Assembly: GCA_002943765.1 (NCBI GenBank)
Contig: PQWQ01000006.1
Coordinates: 1,302,001 to 1,366,000, forward strand
Length of the DNA: 64,000 bases
Direction of reading: 5' to 3'
From: Psoroptes ovis
Taxonomy: Eukaryota > Arthropoda > Arachnida > Sarcoptiformes > Psoroptidae
A program made the translations under genes and the position numbers. Positions 43,495 to 54,600 of this stretch are shown here, piece after piece. The notes beneath the pieces were generated by a model that had not been told where the DNA came from, made no database searches, and saw only the letters and a list, made by a program, of their open reading frames with translations. Position 1 is the first letter of the stretch. The number at the start of each line of letters is the position of its first letter.

Positions 43495-45534
43495 GTGAGT
43501 ATAATTAATATTCGATTCATATGAGAATTCCATGAAAAATTCTTCATTCAAACAAGTGCGCCAAGGTCGAAGACAATTGTGTCGTGGTTCAAAACATTTA
43601 GAACATTTACGTGGACGATGTCTGCAACATTATGAATGTGTACAGAGAAATGGTCTTTCCATCGGACACTGTTTTCAAAATTTAATTGTTTCAAGCTGTT
43701 GTATGTTGCCGAATGATGATTTCAACAACTATAATCCTTATAATAATGAAAATAATCAGAATAACAATATGAACGATGATCTGAGAATAAATTTCAATCG
43801 TAAAGCATCATCATTCATTCATCATGTTTTATTGACAAAATTGAATCACAAAAATAAACGAAATCAAAACAAAAATAATAATGATGGTATGATCTGTTTC
43901 TAACTAACTCTGATATAGAATTTTAAATCAAATTTTTCTTTGACCAAACACAGAAATACTGAGTAAACACATTTCAAATGTTGATCTGGACACAGCTCAA
44001 GGCAATCATCATCATCGATTCACGGTATAGTTTTGCTGTGTATTTCTATTAGAAAAAAAAATTTAATTAATTTAATTTTTTTCATTTTCAGAAAACCAAT
44101 GAAACGGATGATTTACTTGCAAACTCTTCTACCAATATTGATCATTTGAAAAATGGTAAAAGAAATCAAACAATAAAAATTAATAATAATAATGATAGTT
44201 ATAAAAATGATGGTATGACAACCGAAAATTTTGCTGACTATTTGATTAACTCGAATAAAAATAATAATAATAGTGATAGTAAAGGAAATAAAAATGATAA
44301 AACATTAAACGTTGATGTTGCCGATGATGTTAAAAATCCAATTAATATCGAAACATCATCAGTATTGAATATTGATAGATCAACTTTAAATTCAATTACG
44401 AATAATAATCATAATATTATTATAAATAACCAAAATTGGTCAAGTTCATTATCAACCACAACAACGACAGCAGATAAAAAGATGGAAGGATCCATATTTT
44501 TGAATGATGATAATTCAACATTGAAACCGATTGAAATCAATCAAAATCAATTTTATGAAATCATTTTGAATCGTTCAACAACTACAAATAGACCATCAGA
44601 TATCGAAAATGTTGAAAGTAGTAATGTTTCCATTGATGATGTTTCAACGTCAACGATGCATTTCACAAAAATAACACCATTTACATCAGAAACGACAACA
44701 ACTACGACCACATCATCCACATCAACGACAACTATTCGACCCTTTATATCACCGAAAATTTGCGGGGTTAGACCTTTGAGACCAACTGGACGTGTTGTTG
44801 GTGGTCGTAATGCACAATTTGGTGAATGGCCATGGCAAGTATTAATTAAAGAAAAATCGTGGCTTGGTTTCTTTACAAAATCAAAATGTGGCGGTGTATT
44901 GATCGATTATAGATGGGTATTGACAGCAGCACATTGTCAGCCAGGTTTAATGGGATCATTGATTGTAATGTTGGGACAACATGAATTACATGGTACATCT
45001 AGACAATTAAGACCAGTTGTTAAAACAGTCAAACGAATGATTGTTCATAGAGATTTTGATCCAGACACATTTGATAATGATATCGCATTATTGGAATTAG
45101 AAACACCATTCGAAATGCAGCCACATATTGTACCGATTTGTTTGCCACAAAAAAATGATGATTATGTTGGCCATTATGCATATGTTGCTGGTTGGGGTAA
45201 ATTAAGTTATGGTGGTATTATACCAGCAATATTGCAAACAGTTAGATTACCAATAATTGATAATAATCTTTGCCAAACAATGTTTGCTGATGCTGGACAT
45301 TATAAATATATTCGTAATTCATTTATATGTGCCGGTTATACACAAGGTGGACGTGATACATGTGAAGGTGATAGTGGTGGCCCATTAATGATGAAACGTG
45401 ATGATGTTTGGACATTAATCGGAACCGTATCACATGGTATTAAATGTGCTGAACCAAATTTACCAGGTGTTTATATGAAAACATGGTCATATTTACCATG
45501 GATAAGAAATATTATTGAGCATACTAATTTTTGA
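43386..45534 (+). CDS. flz: Filzig-like secreted trypsin-type serine protease, 4 exons, 650 residues
   Basis: Exons are 43386-43494, 43557-43886, 43954-44024 and 44092-45534. All junctions are GT-AG with matching phases 1, 1 and 0. The order is: a signal peptide or signal anchor (residues 1-29), a CLIP-like cysteine domain (Cys 45, 58, 64, 75, 84, 85), a long N/T-rich linker, then the protease. Activation cleavage is at R404|VVGG. The catalytic triad is H451, D500, S598 (TAAHC, DNDIALLE, GDSGGP). D592 in the S1 pocket predicts trypsin-like cleavage after Lys/Arg. KSWLGFFTKSKCGGVLI and GTVSHGIKCAEPNLPGVYM closely match Drosophila filzig, a chitin-associated cuticle and tracheal matrix protease. 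Drosophila filzig is much longer, so the linker here is shortened. The orthology is by recognition. Confidence 0.93.
43557..43886 (+). CDS. flz: Filzig-like exon 2: CLIP-like cysteine domain
   Basis: Six cysteines spaced C-x12-C-x5-C-x10-C-x8-CC, with HLRGRCLQHYECV at the core, followed by an N-rich linker. The acceptor AACAAG|TG gives a 62-nt first intron. A second AG a few bases on (CCAAG|GT) would also keep frame. Confidence 0.88.
43954..44024 (+). CDS. flz: Filzig-like exon 3: short linker exon
   Basis: 71 nt encoding EILSKHISNVDLDTAQGNHH and HRFT. Acceptor AAACACAG, donor ACG|GTATAG; phase 1 in and 0 out. Confidence 0.82.
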
Positions 45535-47027
45535 AAATTATTAGAATAGATATTAACAGTAATAATAATCAATTAATTTATATTTCGAATCTATTTATTT
45601 TAGTTATTTTTTTCAATTTCCATTAAAAATCTAATCTTATTCAACATTATTCAATTTAACAATCATCAAAGATGAATTTTCTTTTCATATTAAATTATTT
45701 ATTTTCTTGTAAAAGCTACAACAATTTCAATCAAAATTGTGATATATTTGTATTTCAATCGTTCTTCTAAGTTATAAACATTTATCGCTTCTTTTTTTCA
45801 CTCTGTTTAACGCTCATTTTCATTTTTAAATTGATAGAAAGTCTTCATTTATCTCTTTTTATTAAAACGATGTAATTGATAATAAATAATTGATGTACGC
45901 ACACAAACATACAAACTAACAAACAAACCGACAAACCAAATGATACAAAGCAAAGCAACGAAAAAAAAATTTAATTAAATTTCAAATGATTTTCTACTAC
46001 AGCCTCTTTCGATTTCTCCACATTTGAAAACATATTAAATATTTAAAATGCAAACAATCAAAAAGTTTATTCAATAAATAAAAATAGTTAAAATCTTTAT
46101 CATTTTCTCAAAAAAAAAAAAAAAAAAAAAATTGAATCATTGGAGATTGATATACTAATAGACAGTAAAATGTAATGTAATGCTATTCTCAATTATTAAT
46201 AATTGATTCATTTTCATTGTTTTTTCAAAGAAATTTGATTTTAAATTAAGAAATTTATTTGAAATGAAGAAATTTCCGAAATTTTTTGTCAGTTTCAAGC
46301 ATTTAAATCGCATTTTGCATTTATAAAATGAAAATTGATGACAAATATTTTTCTTCATGTATTTTCAACAAATTTCGTATGAGAAATTCTGTTGAAACTA
46401 ACAGAGAAAAAATTATCATCAATTAATTTGAAATCGATTCTTAATGGAATCAATTAATTAACTGTGATCAATTAGAATGTGATCAATTATTAGAATGTGA
46501 TCCTTTTCTATTTTAAATGTGTGAAAATTCAGAGATATTTTTTTCAACTAAATTTTAATTGTAACAAATGTTTTTTTACATTCGTTCACTTGATAATTTC
46601 TTTTTCAAAAGGAAATTCTCACACAAAACATATTGCGTGTAAGTTGTATGGTGGAATTTATTTTCTTTATTTTCAATGGAACATGAATTTTTTTCAAAGC
46701 ATATTTTTGTCAACAAAAATGAATGAATTTGAGGAAAAAATAGTGCATTTTTCCTTTGGGAAATGACAAACGCGATGAACAATAAAAATAGAAAAAAAGA
46801 TAATTAATTTTTTCCTTTCATCTTCGTTTTGCAGCCTGTCAAGTTTGAGTGAATCAGACTGAATATTCTTTATATTCTTATGCTTGTAAGAATAATTTCT
46901 CAAATCTTTTCATCATTTTTTTTTTTTTTTTGATTGGCAAAGAATATGGAATGATTTAATAAATGAATAACAAAAATTTGCATTTGAATTAGTTCCATTA
47001 TTAAATATTTCTCATCATTTCACTTAC
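45535..47027. other. Filzig-like 3' UTR and intergenic or intronic DNA
   Basis: Candidate polyadenylation hexamers occur near 45880 and 46073-46083 (AATAAATAAA), followed by a genomic A22 run at 46110-46131. No other coding sequence is recognised. Confidence 0.5.
46110..46131. repeat. A22 homopolymer
   Basis: Uninterrupted A run about 27 bp after AATAAATAAA. It could cause internal oligo-dT priming artefacts for the filzig-like gene. Confidence 0.95.
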
Positions 47028-47291
47028 TTGCAATTGTTTACGAAGAATAATTTTAGATGATAAAAATTTTGTCCATTGTTCTTTTGTTGTGTTTGCATAA
47101 TCAATGATTGTTGATGATCGATTATTAAGAATATTGAATGTTGATGCATCATCATTCATATCTGATATTTTGGTTGTTGTCGCCGTTGTTGTTGTTTTGA
47201 TGATTCTATTATGATGATCCACCATATTATTATTAATATTATTACTCACCATCATAGGTTGTTGAACTAAACACGTTGAATTTTGTAACAT
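47028..47291 (-). CDS. Orphan first coding exon, 88 codons; candidate alternative NAV start
   Basis: ATG start MLQNSTCLVQQPMMVSNN, an N/T-rich middle, then ANTTKEQWTKFLSSKIILRK and QLQ at a near-perfect donor CAA|GTAAGTG in phase 0. No partner exon is seen between here and the filzig-like gene. The first downstream minus-strand exon with a phase-0 acceptor is NAV exon 2 at 38992. Joining them gives KQLQ-IYTDWANHYI, and vertebrate NAVs also have a residue Q before IYTDW. If correct, the filzig-like gene is nested in a NAV intron on the opposite strand. The exon looks real; its assignment is inference. Confidence 0.55.
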
Positions 47292-48841
47292 TGTTACTAA
47301 TATCAGAATTTCAATAATCACAATTTACAAATAGAAAAACGGACAAATTCAAAAAATCTATGAAAATAAATGATTATGCAGACTGAACCCATTTGAAAAT
47401 GAAAAAAATAAATACAAATGAATTGATTAATGATCATCGAGGAAAAGAGACATAAAAAATGATGCTGCAGTCAATTTTTGCCAGGTAAACCAAAATCGAT
47501 TTTGTAGGAAAATTTGTATCAATTTACATTGATAATAATATTGTTATTTAAAATGGACATTCATGAATAAATGCAGTAAACAAACGAATGTATTCTGGTT
47601 TTCCAGCATTGCACTTGTTCAAAACCGGTGTTAAGAATGTTCAAATTCCAAATGAATCGTATTTTTCAGACGAATAATCGTATCAGTATTATATTCACGA
47701 CAATGGCCAAATGAACAGAAGCAGAATAGTCACAGAATCGTCTGTGAATCATGCGCGCATCATTTTTTTTGTTCCAAAACCGAGCAAATTTTCCAGTAAT
47801 TTGATCCTCATTAAAGCTTTCGATTCAAGGAGATTTATAGCGATAATTCTTGTAGGATTCTGATGATGATGATATTGGGAATTTATGAGATGATAATAAT
47901 CATTCGAAAGATGATTTCAAAAAAAATCAATAAATTTTAACGAAGAAAAGAATGCGGAAAATTAATATTTCATGATTGGCTCAATTTTTTTTTCACTTGA
48001 AACCAAAATCAAATGAGATTTCTATGGTTTCAAGCAAGAACAAAAATTGCTAAAAATGATAATAAATTGTTTATTTTTGATTGATTTCATTGTATTTCAG
48101 TTTTTATTCTCAAATCATTCAATTCTGAAATAAAATTATAATTCAAAATTAATTCGAAAAATTTTTGCCACCAACATGGTAGAATTGGAGAGAATTTAAG
48201 ACTTGAAATTCTTTAATGGCTAAAGGTCACGCGAGTGAATTCCAGATATTCGCAATGTTTTTTGATTCAAAAAAAAAAAACAAAATTTGATTGTTTTCAA
48301 TTTTCTTGTCTCTTATTTGTATTAGAAACAACTAAAATAAAATTTATAAATTGAAAAATAAATAAATAAATTGAATTCAAAAATCTTTTGATTAATTCCT
48401 TTTCAACAATTTACAAATTGAAACAATTAATGAATTTGCAATTGTATTTCCAGGAACACAATATTTGCAAATATAATTTCTTTGCATTTTTAAATTGTTT
48501 CATGGATTGACTGGCCCATCAAACATCAGCATCTCCATATGTGTCTCAATTTAATTGTCGAATTCATGATTTTAACGGATTTGAATTTTTTTTTTACTTT
48601 TCGTTTGATAATCGATTTTTGAAATATTGATTGTATCGATAGTGTCTTCTGTTTTTTAGAGGTTATTTTCTTTTATTTTGAGTTTTCATGAATTTTTCGC
48701 CCGAATATTTCAAAAATATTATTTTTGAAATTTTTTTTTTTTTATAATTATATTTTAATCAGAAAAAAAGGTAATCCATTTTGAAAAAAAAATCAATTTT
48801 CTAATTCATCCATTTTTCATATCAATCGAATAGTTTAAAAT
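47292..48841. other. Intergenic between divergent transcripts: promoter region expected
   Basis: AT-rich DNA between the minus-strand orphan exon and the plus-strand membrane-protein gene. ATGCGCGCAT near 47750 is the only GC-rich palindrome. No other coding exon is seen. Confidence 0.5.
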
Positions 48842-49123
48842 ATGATTTTTCTAAAACTTCGTTACCAGCAATTAAAAAATGAAATAATTCGTGGATGGTA
48901 TCAAGTACCATATCTATACTTTTCATTTGGTTTAGTCGGTATTAGTATGTTAGGAGTTGCTTATCATTTATTAACACAAGTTCCCGATGATGAAAGATTT
49001 TCCAGACATAAAACACGATACATCATTGTACGTGCAGACGATGAGCGTTTGAAAAAATATCCGATCAAATATATAACCGATAAAGATGTGGTTGAAAAAT
49101 ATCGTCAGCTAAAACAGCAATGA
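48842..49123 (+). CDS. Small single-pass membrane protein, 93 residues, function unknown
   Basis: A single exon starting MIFLKLRYQQLKNEIIRGWY. One predicted membrane segment (about 24-45, PYLYFSFGLVGISMLGVAYHL) is followed by a charged C-terminal part, QVPDDERFSRHKTRYIIVRADD. Length, a short basic N-terminus, one helix and an R/D/Y-rich tail resemble small mitochondrial inner-membrane accessory subunits. I cannot match it to a named one. An AATAAA lies at 49166-49171, 43 bp past the stop. The C2H2 gene follows 178 bp later on the same strand. Coding status is well supported by the mixed composition. Confidence 0.75.
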   Translation: MIFLKLRYQQLKNEIIRGWYQVPYLYFSFGLVGISMLGVAYHLLTQVPDDERFSRHKTRYIIVRADDERLKKYPIKYITDKDVVEKYRQLKQQ

Positions 49124-49301
49124 ATGATCAATTTTCAATTGAATTATTATTATTCTAAAAGATTAAATAAAATGTTTTAGATGAAAAAAGTAAAAAAGTG
49201 AAACTCTATTTTACTATTTCGACAGCAGCAAGTTTTCCATGTCGATATTGAAGTTGTTTATGTTTTGGTTTTTTTTTCAAACCAGAAATTATCTTCAAAA
49301 A

Positions 49302-50027
49302 ATGTCAAAAGATGAAGATTATTATGAATTGATCACAGTTATTAAATACAAATGTAAATCATGTGCAAAGATTTTCGATACATATGAAGATGTTCAGAAT
49401 CATCATCAAACGGAACATATGAACAATAATAATGATAATGAAAAAATATCAAAAATCTTATTGACAGATGTTTTAAATCCTGAAATAGAAAATAACGAAA
49501 TAGTTCAAAATGGAATTAAGAAAAAACGAAACGTTAAAATGTTAAAGAAGTCATCTTTAAAAAAACAACGAATATATGAATGTGATTGGCATGATTGTGA
49601 TTATAATACAAATAATTCTGTTCATTTGAAAGACCATAAACGGATACATACTGGTGAAAAACCGTTTGTATGTGAACATTGTTCGCAATCTTTTACACAA
49701 TCATCATCTCTTCGGACGCACTTACGTACGCATACAGGTGAACGTCCATTTGAATGTGATTATTGTGGTATTTGTTTCACACAAAAAAGTAATTTGAATG
49801 TACATAAACGTAAACATACTGGTGAACGGCCATATGAATGCGAATGGCCTGGTTGTCATGCTAATTTTGCTGCTAAAGGCAATCTTTTTCATCATAGAAA
49901 AACACATCTAGGTTCGAATTTATATGTTTGTGATTATCCAAATTGTACGAAAAAATTCATTGAAAATGCACATCTACGCAAACATAAAATCAAACATGAA
50001 AATGAGGAGCTATTCAAGAGTAATTAG
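49302..50027 (+). CDS. Six-finger C2H2 zinc-finger protein, 241 residues
   Basis: Probable nuclear DNA- or RNA-binding protein. Finger 1 (Cys18-His39) is separate and degenerate. Fingers 2-6 run in tandem at Cys93-His116, Cys124-His144, Cys152-His172, Cys180-His202 and Cys210-His232. TGEKP/TGERP linkers join fingers 2-5. Fingers 2, 5 and 6 use C-x4-C, and the pattern of long and short Cys spacing is reminiscent of TFIIIA. A basic stretch, KKKRNVKMLKKSSLKKQR (about 73-90), may be a nuclear signal. I chose the ATG giving MSKDEDYYEL. An earlier in-frame ATG at 49239 exists, but TTTTTTTCAAACCAG just before this start looks like a splice acceptor, so the upstream codons may be intron or 5' UTR. 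Confidence 0.9.
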   Translation: MSKDEDYYELITVIKYKCKSCAKIFDTYEDVQNHHQTEHMNNNNDNEKISKILLTDVLNPEIENNEIVQNGIKKKRNVKMLKKSSLKKQRIYECDWHDCDYNTNNSVHLKDHKRIHTGEKPFVCEHCSQSFTQSSSLRTHLRTHTGERPFECDYCGICFTQKSNLNVHKRKHTGERPYECEWPGCHANFAAKGNLFHHRKTHLGSNLYVCDYPNCTKKFIENAHLRKHKIKHENEELFKSN

Positions 50028-50137
50028 CAATCCTTTAACAATCGAATGATAAATCTAAACATATCTGAAATGATAAATTATTAATCGATTGATGAACTAT
50101 TTATTCATATGATGAAATAAATATTTAAAAATTTTTT
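50028..50137. terminator. Shared convergent 3' region
   Basis: Between the two stop codons there is AATAAA on the plus strand near 50116 and TTTATT (AATAAA on the minus strand) near 50100. This is consistent with tail-to-tail polyadenylation. Confidence 0.55.
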
Positions 50138-51625
50138 CTAATTTTCACGAAAACAATTATTAAATCTAGTATTACTAAAATTAAGGTAATTTTCTAATCC
50201 ATCTGGTGAATCAGAATACATATTGTTCATTATTGAAATGCTGTTTATATCTGCCAAACCATCAATAAAATTCGGCTGTTGTTGTCCATTTGTAAGCGAT
50301 ATAAATTCATAACCGTTATCTTTATCTTCATCATCTAAGATATCATTCGTCACATTATCAATAGTATTATTGGATTGATTTATTTCATGTGTTGCTCCAT
50401 TTTGTTGTGTCTGTTCTGTGTAGTGATTTTGGTCATTTGAATCACTTTCGGTTTTGTTAATAGATTTATCATATGGATCTTTTTTATGATAAGTTTGTGC
50501 ATTAATATATACATCAGTATTATTAAAATAATCATCTTTTCGACAAATTCCAAAACATTTTTTCTCTTTACAATTCAAACAAAATGTTTGACAACCATCG
50601 CAATCTTTTCGATTACAATCGCATTTACTAGGATCATTGGAGAAAATTAGATTTTTGATTGATCTGTCAAATGATGGAATTCTTGTTAGATCTTTGGGAA
50701 AATCTCTGAGGAAAAAGCGATTTTCTTTCAATGCACAATTATCATCATCTTCGAATTTAATCGTAGAATTGTAATTATAAACAATTGGTGTTGGATTCTG
50801 AGATTCGATAAATTCAAACCCGATAAAATTATCATAATTCTTGGTGCAATCATCAACTTTTTTCGGCTTCTGTCTTTTATCGGAGAAAAAATTTTCATCG
50901 TCATTAGCAACTTTATTATTATCAATTCCATTGATAGCACTGCTCACAGCTAGCATCATTGATAAAGTATCTTGTTCATTCACTTTAGAAATCATGAAAC
51001 CATCGATTCGACTTCTTAATTTAAAATTTCTATCATTCTCCTCAAAAAAATTGTCTATCCAACATTGATCAATTTGGATGAAAAAATCTTCGAAGGGTAA
51101 TTTCATAGTTTTGATGAGATCTTTATATATTATCATTATTTGTCCCCATAATTGCATTCGATGCATTGATAAAGCATCAAATTTTATCATAACAATCAAT
51201 AAAAATTGCAATAATTTTTCAAAATAATATAATTTCCTTTTTCTAATGTCAATATTGATTGGTGTTGATATTTTATGTAGCTTAAATATTTCATATATTA
51301 TTTCGAATAAAATCATATCGGTATTTGATAATAATTCTGTATAGAAATCAATACTTGAGAATTCATCCAGTTTCCAGCCAAATGAACGAATTTTATTAGC
51401 AAATAGATTAACATTATGACGATGACGTATTGTGTAACCATAAAAACGTGTCAAATTCTTATTATCCAATTTTTTCAATAAACATTCAACATATTTTATC
51501 AATGATTTATTTGTGGTTGTTGTTGTTGATAATGATGATGGTCGAAATGATTCGAAATTGAATGGACATTCATATGTTTTCGGTAAATCATTTTTTGATG
51601 TAGATAATAATGATGATTGCTGCAT
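50138..51625 (-). CDS. Unrecognised 495-residue protein with a Cys-rich motif
   Basis: A single uninterrupted exon from a true ATG (MQQSSLLSTSKNDLPK). The N-terminal half (about 25-210) looks globular and helical: KYVECLLKKLDNKNLTRFYG, YYFEKLLQFLLIVMIKFDAL and LPFEDFFIQIDQCWIDNFFE. A compact cysteine cluster follows at about 335-362 (CNRKDCDGCQTFCLNCKEKK and CFGIC: eight Cys in about 28 residues), probably metal-binding. The C-terminal tail is acidic and Q/N-rich. No family was recognised. It is convergent with the C2H2 gene, with 110 bp between stop codons, so the 3' UTRs probably overlap and each carries an AATAAA on its own strand. Confidence 0.85.
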   Translation of the reverse strand: MQQSSLLSTSKNDLPKTYECPFNFESFRPSSLSTTTTTNKSLIKYVECLLKKLDNKNLTRFYGYTIRHRHNVNLFANKIRSFGWKLDEFSSIDFYTELLSNTDMILFEIIYEIFKLHKISTPINIDIRKRKLYYFEKLLQFLLIVMIKFDALSMHRMQLWGQIMIIYKDLIKTMKLPFEDFFIQIDQCWIDNFFEENDRNFKLRSRIDGFMISKVNEQDTLSMMLAVSSAINGIDNNKVANDDENFFSDKRQKPKKVDDCTKNYDNFIGFEFIESQNPTPIVYNYNSTIKFEDDDNCALKENRFFLRDFPKDLTRIPSFDRSIKNLIFSNDPSKCDCNRKDCDGCQTFCLNCKEKKCFGICRKDDYFNNTDVYINAQTYHKKDPYDKSINKTESDSNDQNHYTEQTQQNGATHEINQSNNTIDNVTNDILDDEDKDNGYEFISLTNGQQQPNFIDGLADINSISIMNNMYSDSPDGLENYLNFSNTRFNNCFREN

Positions 51626-54600
51626 TTTTTTCTTGAAAAGTTCAAATGGATAATAGAATCACGGAATCATATAGATATAAAATAGAATTCGCTTAGAATT
51701 CTGAAAACAAAATTTTGTAAAATTATTCACTAAACTTTGCTCAAAAAACATAAGCAGATAAACTAAAATAATGGCCAATGTTTTCATTTTTACGAAAAGT
51801 GAACATCTGATTGCAAACCACGTGACTTTAATCGATGTATGAATCTACATAATCGATTGGAAATTTCAAATGTGTTCATCACATTTTTTAAAGTTATTAT
51901 TACAGCGCAAAAGATGTCGTAACAACTTCGATCGGTACATGCATCTCCATCCTCATTAATTATCATATACCATGCGGTATGTATTTTGCACACACCGAAA
52001 AAAATATAAAAAATCTTCAATGATTATCCTCAAATTATCATAAATGGGTCATTTGATGATTGGTTCACGTCAGATCTGATTCTGTTTCAGTTATGCAAAT
52101 TATCATTGATTTTGCTGATGAATTTGAACAATTCAAATTTTGATTTTTCCGAATAATTTCTTTTGTTGGCTACTATTGTTGCTGCTTATTGTTTTCCATC
52201 AATTTCATTTCATTTAAATGAAATTATCCATAAAACACATTTACATCTTTACATTTTTTACAAATTTTCACGATTTTGACATTGTCATTTGTTTGATTAT
52301 TGTTTAAAATTTGTTATCCATTTCCTGTTGAGTTTGTCCATTGGCCGAATCAAAGAGAAATGTCCGAATAAATGTTTGAACCATTCCTCAATAATCGTTT
52401 ATATTTTTATTAATCACAATGTACAATTGTGAACGAAAATAGAGTAAAACATTGAAAGACTTAATAAAATAAAAATTTGTTCTAATTTTCCGTTGAAATA
52501 AAATAAAACTTTCGGTCATTTCATCGGATGAATTTGACATATTTTACCATTATTATTATTATTATTATCATCTCTTTTTTCTTTAATGGAAAAATTATTT
52601 CCTTTTTTTCGTATTTAAATTTCTCAAATTCAAATTTTTATTTAAAATTATATTTGGTTTCATCATCATTTCTTTTTAGTCTAAAAATGGAAATGAAAAA
52701 TAAAGGAAATTATGCTTGAAATATAAATATTATTTGGAATTGAAAAATTTTCATAAAATTTGCCAGAAAATAAACGAATGACGTTTGAATGGATGGAATT
52801 ATTGGTCATCGCATCGCAGTTGCAAAAGCAAAGAAAGAAAAATGTACAAAGAAATTACCACAAAGTTTTCAGAGAAAAATTTTTCATTTCTCCCTTCACT
52901 TTTGAATCTGTAAATCATAAAATGAAAATTATGATTATGATATTATAATCATTATTGAAATCCGGTTGATTTTCATTCATTTCTATCTTCATTTCTTTAT
53001 TTCACTCAGTTGTATGAAGTTTAAAGTTTTTTTCGATTTGCTTGAATAAATTTTTTGGATAAATTTCTTCCAAGACCCAAAAAACTTCATTTCTAAACCA
53101 TTTCTTCTTCGAATTTTTCCTTTTCCTTATGAACAGCCTTTCCATATTCAAAGTATTTTGCCATCCAAAATGAAAGAAAAATTTGACGATAAAATTAATC
53201 ATCGAGAAAAATGAATAAACGAATAAATAAAATTAATCGATTAAACATTGACATTGTGCTGACAGAGAGCAGTTTTCAAAAGCCGTTTTTTCTTTTTTGT
53301 CTTGAAATGATTGGAATATGAGTTGAAATTAGTGGTGAAATCTTTCCATAAATAATAGAAACGCTTATAAAAATTGATATGACTTTGAAAAGCTCGTGCC
53401 AAGATTTCAAGATTTGCCAGCTTTGAATGTTAGGGCATTCATCAGATTTCAATCAATTTTTGCATCATTATTACGCCATGAATATGCGTGAATCTGATGA
53501 TGATAAACATGACAAAAGTAGATTTGATTGATGCTAATCACATTCATTCGTTTGTTATCTTTGTTTTTAATTTAAAACATTTGACATTGGTCTATGTAAT
53601 TACAATCATTTCTGATTTTCTATACGAATTCAGATTCAAACAATTATTTTCATCCAGTTTCAAAAATCCTAGAAATAAATCTCTTAAATTCAGGGATTGT
53701 TTTTCATATTAAATGCAATTTGAATAAAATGGAAAAATTTGGAAACTTTTTTTATGTGGGGGCACAGAGGGTAAAGGAGAAATTCCACCAAAAGTGCCGA
53801 TGTTTAATGTGAATTCATTATATGAAATATTATGAATATTTTCGGCAAATATACACAAATGCACTTTTGAATTTTTTTTTTTCTCGTTTGGATTTGAATT
53901 ACATTGTAATAATCGTCATGTTTTTTTTTCGATTTAAATCGGTGATTTAAAATAAATTCATTCAATTGTGTTTATGCAAGATAAATTACTTTTGAAAACG
54001 AAACACAAGAACTTTGGGTCTAATTTCGATATAAACAATTTTTAACAATCATTCAGGATAAATACAATTAATGGATGAATTTTACAGAATGAAATTAATG
54101 CAAATCAACGTATTTATTTGCATAAAATTTATGCGTTTTTCTCTAAAAAAAGTCCAGTTGATATTTGAATAAATTATTGTTCATTTGAGCCTAATGCGTA
54201 CGGCATTTTCAATGTTCCTTTCTGTAAAACTAATCATGGAAAATAAATGTGATAAATACAAGATTACGATTTATTTTTTTTTCAAAAGAAATCAATTAAA
54301 AAATAATTCAAAGAAATTATTTGGAAAAATTCATTAAAATGAATAATATTTAATTTTTTCATTTGAATTTTGCCTTTATTTTCTTCATTCATGACTCATT
54401 CAATTAAAAATTATCATCATTGAATTTATAAGGATTGAAATTAAAAAAAATAATCAATGGATGCAATATTTACCTTTGGATTTGTATTAGGAAAATAGAA
54501 TTCAACAAAACAAACATGTTTACCATTTTGAAATTCAATCAGATATATTTCATCATTTTTTTCATCATTATACACCATACTTGTCGAATCAATTCGTTTC

